From: JAENVU01 sp963765075 | GTDB taxonomy: Bacteria > Actinomycetota > Acidimicrobiia > IMCC26256 > JAENVU01 | Length of the DNA: 64,000 nt | Assembly: GCA_963765075.1 (NCBI GenBank) | Contig: CAVXVA010000008.1 | Location: 620,001-684,000 of the forward strand | Direction of reading: 5' to 3' | In this document: piece after piece, positions 18,936 through 25,881 of the stretch | Layout of the letters: every line of letters begins with the position of its first letter | How positions within the stretch are numbered: position 1 is the first letter of the stretch | Notes under the pieces: generated by a model | The model's input: only the letters and a program-made list of their open reading frames with translations | Databases searched by the model: none | What the model was told of the DNA's origin: nothing | Translations under genes and position numbers: made by a program

Positions 18936-19886
18936 ATGGCTCGTCCGCTCGGCGCCCGTCGCCGTCACGCCCGCCTGACCGTCGCAACCGCGGTCGCATC
19001 GCTGATCGTGCTGTCTGCGGGGCCAGCGTTTGGAAGCCCCGATCACGGATCGGCCAAAACCAAGAAGAAGACGCCGGCCCACGACATGTCGAAGATGAAG
19101 GGCATGGACCATTCCAAGGGCGGCACCAAGGCGACCAAGGCCAAGCGCGGCATGGTCGTGCTCGAGGGAGCACTCACCGGCGACTCGCCGTGTGAACTCT
19201 CCGGCCCGCCGGCATCGGTCGGCCAGGTGCAGAAGGATGCCGAAGGTCACGACCAGCGCGGTCCCCTCCAGCAGTATGCGATGACGCGGGCCGAGCGGGA
19301 GCAACTGATTCAGGAGCAAGCCCAGGCCCGAGCGGTGGCCGTCAAGTACCCCACGGTGGCGAGCGCCGAGGCCGACGGTTACAAGAAGTCGACGGCGTAC
19401 GTTCCCTGCATCGGCGCGCATTACACCAAGACCTCGCTGGTCTCGAAGTTCGATCCGGCGGCGCCGTCCGAGTTGCTCTACGACGGCACCACCCCCGACG
19501 CCAAGATCGTCGGGTTGAGCTACCTGGTGTTCAACCGTGACGGTTCACCGGAGGGTTTCGCCGGCCCCAACGACCAGTGGCACCAACACAACAGCAACGG
19601 TGGGCTGTGCTTGAACAGTGAGTTCGTCGTGATCGGTAACGAGGCGACGTCGAAGAAGGAATGCGAAGCCCGCGGGGGCAAGAAGGCCAAGCTCGACGAC
19701 ATCTGGATGGTGCACAACTGGGTCGTTCCGGGCTGGGAATGCGGCTGGGGCGTGTTCGCCGGCGAGTGCCCGGAACTCGGTGGCCGCGTGGGCGGGACGG
19801 TCTGGGACGAGCCGGACCCGAAGTCGTTCGCTAAGGCGACCGGCGCGAAGACATCGAAGGCCGACAAGAAGAAGTCCGACCAGTAG
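18936..19886 (+). CDS. Secreted His/Met-rich protein, member B of a paralogous pair
   Basis: This 316-residue protein has a signal peptide (ATAVASLIVLSAGPAFG) and no lipobox Cys. A Lys-rich stretch carries the His/Met patch HDMSKMKGMDHS (residues 49-60). The folded part has ADGYKKS (146-152), AHYTKTSL (161-168), FDPAAPSELLY (172-182), WHQHNSNGGLCL (215-226) and HNWVVPGWECGWGVFA (250-265). These line up in order with the lipoprotein at 6996-7859. Metal binding outside the membrane is inferred from the His, Met and Cys placement. The C-terminus is Lys-rich. ATG 18936 follows a strong GGGGG; an upstream in-frame GTG at 18909 is less likely. Confidence 0.75.
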   Translation: MARPLGARRRHARLTVATAVASLIVLSAGPAFGSPDHGSAKTKKKTPAHDMSKMKGMDHSKGGTKATKAKRGMVVLEGALTGDSPCELSGPPASVGQVQKDAEGHDQRGPLQQYAMTRAEREQLIQEQAQARAVAVKYPTVASAEADGYKKSTAYVPCIGAHYTKTSLVSKFDPAAPSELLYDGTTPDAKIVGLSYLVFNRDGSPEGFAGPNDQWHQHNSNGGLCLNSEFVVIGNEATSKKECEARGGKKAKLDDIWMVHNWVVPGWECGWGVFAGECPELGGRVGGTVWDEPDPKSFAKATGAKTSKADKKKSDQ

Positions 19887-19896
19887 ACCGGCGGCG

Positions 19897-19917
19897 CCGG
19901 GGCGATACGCCCCGGCG
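19897..19917. terminator. GC-rich hairpin between convergent genes
   Basis: A perfect 9-bp stem (GCCGGGGCG / CGCCCCGGC) with a 3-base loop fills the 33-base gap between the secreted protein gene and the convergent hydrolase gene. It is likely a bidirectional terminator. Confidence 0.6.
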
Positions 19918-19919
19918 GC

Positions 19920-20648
19920 TCAGTCTCCCCAGAGGTCGGTGAGGATTGCGGCGGTTGCCGCGGCCCGCTCCCAGTTCCACCAGTGACCACAGCCGTCGAA
20001 GATGACGAGCCGGGCACCGAGCCGCTCGGCGATGCGCTGGGCCGTCCCGACGTCGACGAAGGCGTCATCCGCGCCGTGGAACACGACGGCTCGTGGCGGC
20101 ATCGCGCCGACCTGGGGATCCCATTCGGCGCCGACGGTGACGGCGGACCGGTAGAGCGCCAGGATGGCCTTGCCCATCCGTGCGTCGACTGCGGCGGCCT
20201 GGATCGGCGCCAAGTCGGCCGGGGTACCGGCTGCGGCCAGGCCGGTCGCGAGTTCTTCGGCCGTCATGGCCGTCATCGCGGCCATGACCTGTTCGCCGAC
20301 CTCGGGCGTCTGCCAGGCCTGGGCCATGGCGTGCCATTCGTACTGGGCGTCGAGCGGGCCGCTTCCGACGGCGAGGGTGCGAATGAGGTCGGGTCGCGCC
20401 GACGCGACCCGCAGGCAGAGCATTGCCCCCCAGTCGTGTCCGACCAGATCGACGGGCGCGCCGATCGCGTCGATCTCGGCCTCCAGCCACGCGGCGTATT
20501 CCTCTTTGGTGGCGGTCCAACCCTCGGGCCCGTCGACCCCGAACCCCGGGAGGCGGACGCGAACGATGTCGCGTCGATCCAGGTGACCGACCAGTGCGTC
20601 CCACGACCGATCGGTGTCAGGAACGCCGTGGACGAGGACGGCCACCAT
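19920..20648 (-). CDS. Alpha/beta hydrolase, epoxide-hydrolase/dehalogenase type
   Basis: This 242-residue alpha/beta hydrolase shows the oxyanion motif VHGVPDTDRSWD, the nucleophile elbow VGHDWGAML (Asp nucleophile, as in epoxide hydrolases and haloalkane dehalogenases) and the catalytic His in DGCGHWWNWE. Its ATG at 20648 shares one base with the stop of the upstream gene (TGATG), so translation is probably coupled. It is the last gene of the selenoprotein operon, ahead of a hairpin terminator. The substrate is unknown. Confidence 0.8.
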   Translation of the reverse strand: MVAVLVHGVPDTDRSWDALVGHLDRRDIVRVRLPGFGVDGPEGWTATKEEYAAWLEAEIDAIGAPVDLVGHDWGAMLCLRVASARPDLIRTLAVGSGPLDAQYEWHAMAQAWQTPEVGEQVMAAMTAMTAEELATGLAAAGTPADLAPIQAAAVDARMGKAILALYRSAVTVGAEWDPQVGAMPPRAVVFHGADDAFVDVGTAQRIAERLGARLVIFDGCGHWWNWERAAATAAILTDLWGD

Positions 20649-21361
20649 CAGAACAGGGGTGACCAGGCGACGGTTCGCAACATGCGACTCTCCCAATCGT
20701 CCCGGACTTGCAGCGCGTCGTGCATCCAAGTGCCGGGCGCACGATGTTCAGCCGGCACCTCGGACGTCAGCAATCCGAGCAACCCCGAGGGTCGGGTGAC
20801 GCGTTGCCACAGCACGACCTCTCGGTGGCGCGCCGCCGCGCCCCATGCCGGGGTGAAGACAGCTTGGAGTTCGAGGAGCGATCGACCCCCGTGGCGACCT
20901 TCGGCGAGGCTCGGCGCGTAGTTGTCGCGCGCGGCTTCGAGGTACTCCTCGAGTTTGCCGGCATGGGGCCAGGCGGTGTCTTCCATGAACAGCGTCAGGT
21001 CGTGTTCGCCGCCGTCGGTGGGGACGTGGTCGAAGTCGATCTCCTGGAGTGGTGACCACTCTGCTGGCGCGAGCACCTTCGCCGTGACATCCCATCGCAG
21101 CTGGTCGTGGCGGCGAGCGAGGTTACGCAGGTCGCCGCGTTGGAGTCGCCACACGAGTTGCTCCCACGCGGCACCGTCTCGAACCGCCGTGAGCGTGATG
21201 AAGTTGTACGCCCGACCGGTGCCGTGCGCGAGCCGGAGAAAGAACAGCAGTCGGGCGTCGTCGGTCTCGCCGAGGTTGGGCATCCACTCGTCGCGGAAGC
21301 TGGCCTCGAACTCGTCTTCGTGAGCACCCATGACCCGATGGACTTCGTGGATGAAGAGCAC
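20648..21361 (-). CDS. Conserved hypothetical, probable double alpha+beta-barrel protein
   Basis: I do not recognise a named family. The 237 residues fall into two similar halves. Each starts with a strand (LFIHEVHRVMGAHEDEFEAS; HDLTLFMEDTAWPHAGKLEE) and ends with another (AYNFITLTAVRDGAAWEQL; REVVLWQRVTRPSGLLGL), the pattern of ferredoxin-like dimeric alpha+beta barrels such as NIPSNAP or EthD proteins. The start GTG 21361 lies 9 bases after the stop of the UGSC gene, and the stop overlaps the hydrolase start. It therefore belongs to the selenoprotein operon and may act on the same, unknown small molecule. Confidence 0.65.
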   Translation of the reverse strand: MLFIHEVHRVMGAHEDEFEASFRDEWMPNLGETDDARLLFFLRLAHGTGRAYNFITLTAVRDGAAWEQLVWRLQRGDLRNLARRHDQLRWDVTAKVLAPAEWSPLQEIDFDHVPTDGGEHDLTLFMEDTAWPHAGKLEEYLEAARDNYAPSLAEGRHGGRSLLELQAVFTPAWGAAARHREVVLWQRVTRPSGLLGLLTSEVPAEHRAPGTWMHDALQVRDDWESRMLRTVAWSPLF

Positions 21362-21370
21362 GGCGGGACG

Positions 21371-21898
21371 TTACTGCCCGCCTCGGCCGCGGGTGACCGC
21401 TGCTTCGATCTCGTCGATCGCGGCGTCGGCCAAGGCCCGGAGTTCGTCGTCGGTGCGGTCCTGGATCGGGTGGGGAACAAAGACCGACGCCGGATCCGCG
21501 CCGAGGGCCCGGGCCTGGGCGACGGCCGCGTCGATGAATTCGGTGGAGGCCACGAAGACGCCGGGAACCCCGGCGGATTCGAGATTCACGATGTCGTGCA
21601 CACTGCACGACGTGCACGAGCCTCAGTCGGCGAGGGCCTCGATCACCACGTCGCACTTGGTGGAGATCTCGTGGCGCAGGTCGACGGGGGCCGGCTTGGT
21701 GAACGTCGGCTTGGCGAAGCGCAGCACCGTGTGGCCGCGGCCCGTGAGCACGTCGGCGATCCGGTCGAGAAAGACATCGCCGCGCGCCTTGGTGATATCG
21801 AGCAGCCCGATGGTCAGGCCGTCGAGGGTCGCGGGTCGGGCCGTGCGCTCACGGGTGGTGGCCGCGAGTTCGCTGGTCGGATCGAGGAGCGTGGTCAT
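21371..21898 (-). CDS. UGSC-motif selenoprotein with in-frame TGA read as selenocysteine
   Basis: Read straight through the TGA at 21625-21623, this frame gives a 175-residue protein MTTLLDPTSELAATTR...EALAD-U-G-S-C-T-S-C-SVHDIVNLE...GRGGQ with selenocysteine at position 92. U-G-S-C is the signature of the UGSC (seleno)protein family. A second Cys creates U-x2-C-x2-C, a likely redox centre. The two halves are in the same frame, and the 83 codons after TGA look fully coding (ESAGVPGVFVASTEF, AAVAQARALGADPASVFVPH). A fitting hairpin follows the TGA. The ATG overlaps the upstream stop (ATGA). Reading TGA as a stop would leave two fragments with no separate starts of good quality. The enzymatic role is unknown. 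Confidence 0.88.
21593..21622 (-). promoter_or_regulatory. bSECIS-like hairpin directly after the UGA codon
   Basis: On the minus strand a perfect 8-bp stem (GTCGTGCA / TGCACGAC; arms 21604-21611 and 21593-21600) closes a GTG triloop that starts 19 bases after the UGA. Bacterial SECIS elements have a short stem, an apical loop with G in the first two positions and a UGA-loop distance of about 16-37 bases, and this hairpin meets all three. An alternative 8-bp stem (21612-21619 with 21594-21601) has a 10-base loop. Confidence 0.7.
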
Positions 21899-23337
21899 GA
21901 GCGAATCTCCCGGGTGACGACTTCGGACCCCATCTTCCCACTGGCCCAGCCGCCCATGATGCCCGAGAACAGGCCGGCGCCTCCGCCCGCGTGGGCGATG
22001 AGAAACCCACCGTCGCGGAACTTGGGCAGGGTGATATCGGCCAGCGACTCCGGGATGCCCTCTTCGATACCGCCGGCGCCGCGGACGAGTTCGTTGCCGT
22101 CGAGTTGGAGGAGCGCACCGAGTTCCTCCCGGAAGCGGGCTTTGGACCAGCCGGCCTCCTCGTAGACGCGGAGGTGGTCGGGCGTGATGATCAACATGGC
22201 ATCGAACGCCAGCGGGAGTTTGGGGTGAGCGGAGGTCCGCAGGCACGCCGCGAAACTTCGGGTGAGCGATTCGGGTGTGCGCGAGATTTGATCCACGACC
22301 CCGCGAACCCCTTCACCGGCGAACAACGTCACGGTGTTCTGGTCGGCGCGGTAGCCCCGCTCGACGTGCATAGGTTCCCAGTACGCATCCTCGTGTTCGG
22401 CGAAGCAGCAGGTGTACTTGCCCGGCTGACCGAGGGTGGCCCGGTCGACATCGCCCGGGCGGCCGCCGCCCACGTTGCGGATGACGAGTTGGAGCGCCCG
22501 CCCGATGGTGGCATTGGCGCGGTTGCCGGGGCCGAGGGCGTTGATGCCACTGTTCATGCCGATGGCTCGCGTGATCGGTCCGTTGACCACGATCGCGGGC
22601 CCGCTGAACCAGGTGGTCGCGAGCAGACCGTGCATGTTGAACTCGTCGGTACATGCGGCTTCGAGTGCGGCGAGCACGACGGGGAGATATTCGGGCCGAC
22701 CTCCGGCCATGACCGCATTGATCGCGACCTTCTCGACGGTGCACTCGACGAGATCCGGCGGGACGATCGCGACGATGTCCTGAGGATCGCGGGTGGTCCC
22801 GGTGAGCATGCGCACGACCCGTTCGGGCGTGGGCGGCACCAGCGGGAGACCATCGGACCACCCCCGTTCGAACATCGCTTCGGCTTCGTCCTCGTCGGTG
22901 CCGAGTTCGAGCCGACGGGCCTGCAGGTTGCGCTCGCCCAACTGCGTGGCATGGCGTTGGGCAATCGCCGGATCCTGGGTCAGGGAACCACAGCCCGGCC
23001 GGTACGGCGGGAGCTGCGATCCCAGCGGGCTCACGCCGGTGAAGTCCTCCCACTGCTCACGACTCCAGCCGACGATGCGTGCAGTCTCCCGACCGTGCTC
23101 GATGCGGAGCAGGGTCGGCACGGTGTCGAGGTCGAGGGCGAAGCTGGTGGCCAGATCGCGATCGTCGAGCGCACCACCCGTCGGCTCGGGAAAGGTCGGA
23201 TCGTCCTGCGAAACGATGGTCACGGCGTCGCTCGCACGATCGCGGAGTTCGGCCAGCACCGGTCCGACGAGCACGCACGTCGGGCAGTCGCGTTTGACGA
23301 TTGCGACGAGACCGTCCGGCAGCTCGAGGGGTCGCAT
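21895..23337 (-). CDS. Thioredoxin-domain fusion protein of the UGSC operon
   Basis: The first 85 or so of 480 residues look like a thioredoxin/glutaredoxin fold: LVAIVKRDCPTCVLVGPVL with a CPTC redox pair (Cys18, Cys21) and a cis-Pro segment DTVPTLLRIEHG. The remaining 350 residues form a domain I do not recognise. It has GWSDGLPLVPPTPERV, a Gly/Asn-rich stretch NSGINALGPGNRANATIG and a CC pair in KYTCCFAEHED, and it ends AHAGGGAGLFSGIMGG. Its ATG overlaps the serC stop by one base and its TGA overlaps the selenoprotein ATG by four. A role as reductant or partner of the selenoprotein is inferred from this coupling. Confidence 0.7.
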   Translation of the reverse strand: MRPLELPDGLVAIVKRDCPTCVLVGPVLAELRDRASDAVTIVSQDDPTFPEPTGGALDDRDLATSFALDLDTVPTLLRIEHGRETARIVGWSREQWEDFTGVSPLGSQLPPYRPGCGSLTQDPAIAQRHATQLGERNLQARRLELGTDEDEAEAMFERGWSDGLPLVPPTPERVVRMLTGTTRDPQDIVAIVPPDLVECTVEKVAINAVMAGGRPEYLPVVLAALEAACTDEFNMHGLLATTWFSGPAIVVNGPITRAIGMNSGINALGPGNRANATIGRALQLVIRNVGGGRPGDVDRATLGQPGKYTCCFAEHEDAYWEPMHVERGYRADQNTVTLFAGEGVRGVVDQISRTPESLTRSFAACLRTSAHPKLPLAFDAMLIITPDHLRVYEEAGWSKARFREELGALLQLDGNELVRGAGGIEEGIPESLADITLPKFRDGGFLIAHAGGGAGLFSGIMGGWASGKMGSEVVTREIRS

Positions 23338-24470
23338 CAGCTCAGTTGTTCGATGACGTAGTCGATGGCGTGGGTGAGGGTGGCAACATCGTCGGGCTCG
23401 ATCGCCGGGAACATGGCGATCCGGAGCTGGTTGCGCCCGAGCTTGCGGTACGGCTCGGTGTCGAGGATCCCGTTGGCCCGGAGCGCCTGCGCGATGGCCG
23501 CGGCGTCGATGGACTCGTCGAAGTCGATCGTGCCCACCACGTGGCTGCGCTGATCGGGATCGGTGACGTAGGGCGTCGCGACCGAGGAGCGCTCGGCCCA
23601 GTCGTAGAGGATCGCCGCGCTGCGGTCGCACCGACCGGCCGTCCACTCGAGCCCGCCGTGGATGAGCATCCAGTCGACCTGATCGGCGAGCAGGAACAGC
23701 GTGGCCAATGCCGGTGTGTTGTAGGTCTGGTCGAGCCGGGACTGTTCGAGTGCGGTGCCCAGGCTCAGACTCGCGGGAACCCAACGGTCGGACGCGGCAA
23801 TGCGTTCGATCCGTTCGATCGCCGCCGGCGACACCGCGGCCAGCCACAGGCCGCCGTCGCTGCCGAAACTCTTCTGTGGCGCGAAGTAGTACACGTCGGT
23901 CTGCGTCGGGTCGAAGCGCAACCCGCCCGCGCCCGATGTCGCATCGATCAGGGTCAGTTGGTCCGGCGTTGCGCCGGTTGGTCGCACCACGGGCAGCATG
24001 ACTCCGGTCGACGTCTCGTTCTGCGGCCAGCAGTACGCGTCGACCTCGGGGTCGGCGACCAGAGTCGGGTGCGTGCCGGGCTCACTCTCGATCACCCGAG
24101 GGTCGTCGAGGTGGGGCGCGGTGCGCGTCACCGTCGCGAACTTGGAGGAGAACTCGCCGCACACGAGATGCTCGGCGCGGCGTTCGATCAGACCGAAGCT
24201 GGCCGCATCCCAGAACGTGGTCGAGCCGCCGTTGGCCAGCAGGATCTCGTATCCGGTCGGGAGGTTGAACAACTCGATCAGGCCGATCCGGATCCGGCCG
24301 ACGACCGTGCGGACCGTCGCCTGGCGGTGGCTCGTCCCGAGGTAATCGCCGGCCCGGTCGGCGAGCGCCCGAACGGCCTCGACGCGAACTTTCGCCGGGC
24401 CGGCGCCAAAGCGACCGTCGGTCGGAAGGAGGTGGGAGGGGATGACGATGGTGCGGGGATCGAGGGTCAC
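23337..24470 (-). CDS. serC: Phosphoserine aminotransferase
   Basis: This 377-residue fold-type I PLP enzyme converts 3-phosphohydroxypyruvate and glutamate to phosphoserine in serine synthesis. It is of the actinobacterial SerC type: the start region RTIVIPSHLLPTDGRFGAGP, NETSTGVMLP, the Schiff-base Lys in FAPQKSFGSDGG (Lys200) and the C-terminal RIAMFPAIEPDD. The start is GTG 24470, nine bases after the cytochrome b stop. It leads directly into the thioredoxin fusion (TGATG). Its presence in this operon is curious because serine is the precursor of selenocysteine on tRNA-Sec, though that link is only inferred. Confidence 0.9.
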   Translation of the reverse strand: MTLDPRTIVIPSHLLPTDGRFGAGPAKVRVEAVRALADRAGDYLGTSHRQATVRTVVGRIRIGLIELFNLPTGYEILLANGGSTTFWDAASFGLIERRAEHLVCGEFSSKFATVTRTAPHLDDPRVIESEPGTHPTLVADPEVDAYCWPQNETSTGVMLPVVRPTGATPDQLTLIDATSGAGGLRFDPTQTDVYYFAPQKSFGSDGGLWLAAVSPAAIERIERIAASDRWVPASLSLGTALEQSRLDQTYNTPALATLFLLADQVDWMLIHGGLEWTAGRCDRSAAILYDWAERSSVATPYVTDPDQRSHVVGTIDFDESIDAAAIAQALRANGILDTEPYRKLGRNQLRIAMFPAIEPDDVATLTHAIDYVIEQLS

Positions 24471-24479
24471 CCGGCGAGA

Positions 24480-25133
24480 TTACGCGTCGACCGGCTCTGC
24501 CTCGGAAGGAGTAGCCGAAGTCACCTCGTCGTACCAGGCGGGTCGGTGGTCGCGGGCCCACCTCGTCGACACGGTGCCGCCGGTCATGCCCCGCATCGAT
24601 TCACGGTCCTGGAGGGCGAGGAGAATGTGGCCGGCGACCGTGATCCAGATGAGCCACGCGAAGCACTGGTGCACGAAATCGGCACCACTGCGCAGGTTCG
24701 TGGAGAACGGTTGGTTCCAGAACATGATCGCGCCGCTCGCGGCCAAGATGAGTGCGGCGGCCGGGACAAACGCCGCGTTGAGCTTCTGGCCCGGGTTGAA
24801 CTTGCCGAGCCGGGCGCCGCGCGCACGACCGAACGACTTCAACCAGCGGATCTCATCCGGGGTCCACCGATTGACCCGACTCGCGTCGCGGCGTAACGCG
24901 AGTCCCCAACGCGGGATCACTGCGATGAGGAATGCGACCACGATGCCGAGACCGGTGTAGACGTGGATGCCGCGGAGGAGCGCGCGGTCAGAGAACAGGG
25001 ATTGGCCGACGCCGAAACGGAACATTGCGCCGGTCGTCATCGCAACGGTGAACAGTGCAGCGTTCACCCAGTGGGTGATTCGCTCGGTGCGCGTGAATCG
25101 AGGTACCCGCGTCGCGGAATCAGGTGGGCGCAT
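24480..25133 (-). CDS. Di-heme cytochrome b domain membrane protein
   Basis: This 217-residue integral membrane protein has four helices carrying His residues in cytochrome b561/FdhI-like positions: RITHWVNAALF, RGIHVYTGLG, FVHQCFAWLI and VAGHILLAL. It is expected to bind two b hemes and pass electrons between a quinone pool and a partner enzyme. The start ATG 25133 overlaps the end of the molybdopterin gene by 14 bases, so the two probably form one oxidoreductase. The C-terminal tail is short and charged. Confidence 0.8.
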   Translation of the reverse strand: MRPPDSATRVPRFTRTERITHWVNAALFTVAMTTGAMFRFGVGQSLFSDRALLRGIHVYTGLGIVVAFLIAVIPRWGLALRRDASRVNRWTPDEIRWLKSFGRARGARLGKFNPGQKLNAAFVPAAALILAASGAIMFWNQPFSTNLRSGADFVHQCFAWLIWITVAGHILLALQDRESMRGMTGGTVSTRWARDHRPAWYDEVTSATPSEAEPVDA

Positions 25134-25881
25134 CGTTGCGTCCGTTGGACGCGCCCACCCAGGCGTCGACCTCGTAGCCACGTTGTTCCCAATACCCGGG
25201 AATCACCTCGGCCGTGACCTTGATGGTTTCGAGCCACTTTGTGTTCTTGTAGCCGTACATCGGGAGCACGACCAGCCGAACCGGTCCGCCGTGATCGCGC
25301 GAGATGTTCGTGCCGTCGAGTTGGTACGCGACGATGACGTCGTCGCGCCGGGCCTGCTTCATCGTCAGACTCTCGGTGTACGCACCGTCGAAACTCGTGA
25401 ACTGGATGGCCCGACCCTCGGGTTTCACTCCGGCGCGATCCAACACGTCGCGCAGGAGGACGCCTTGCCACTTCACGTCGAGCACCCGCCAGCCGGTCAC
25501 GCACTGGAAGTCGCGCGTCACTTTCACCGACGGCATCGCGAGGAGGTCGTCCCAGCTCAGGGTGATCGGAGTCTCGACGAGTCCGCCGACCGAGAGTCGG
25601 TACGCGGCAGTGGATCGTTCCGGATATCCGTTGACTTGGTAGTAGCGCCAGCCGCCACCACCCGGCAGGATCGCCGAAAGGCCGGTGGGATCGTTCTTGG
25701 CCAGCCGGGCGAGCGCGTTCGAGATCGACGATCCCGTGGCAATCCCAACGGCACCGAGGCCGAGCAGGCCGAGGAACAATCGTCGACCGATTGGGGTGCC
25801 GGGTTCGTGGGCCACGGGCCCAGCGTACGACTGGCGGGCATCGGCGACCGCTCGGGGCGTCTTACGATCCCGAGAACTCAT
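25120..25881 (-). CDS. Tat-exported molybdopterin oxidoreductase (sulfite-oxidase/MsrP type)
   Basis: This 253-residue protein has a twin-arginine signal (IGRRLFLGLLGLGAVG, residues 31-46) and one oxidoreductase-Moco-binding domain. The Moco cysteine is seen in TRDFQCVTGWRV (Cys127), followed by the conserved FDGAYTESLTM and RDHGGPVRLVVLPMYGYK. Such enzymes work outside the membrane on sulfoxides or related substrates. With the adjoining cytochrome b it would link the quinone pool to that reaction. ATG 25881 lies inside the end of the acyltransferase gene (20-base overlap). A GTG at 25815 would still keep the Tat signal. Confidence 0.85.
   Translation of the reverse strand: MSSRDRKTPRAVADARQSYAGPVAHEPGTPIGRRLFLGLLGLGAVGIATGSSISNALARLAKNDPTGLSAILPGGGGWRYYQVNGYPERSTAAYRLSVGGLVETPITLSWDDLLAMPSVKVTRDFQCVTGWRVLDVKWQGVLLRDVLDRAGVKPEGRAIQFTSFDGAYTESLTMKQARRDDVIVAYQLDGTNISRDHGGPVRLVVLPMYGYKNTKWLETIKVTAEVIPGYWEQRGYEVDAWVGASNGRNDAPT

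Noticed and set aside
21371..21898. Two separate small genes split by the TGA
   Set aside because: The second part has no good start or ribosome-binding site, both parts are in the same frame, and the junction reads U-G-S-C, a known selenocysteine context.
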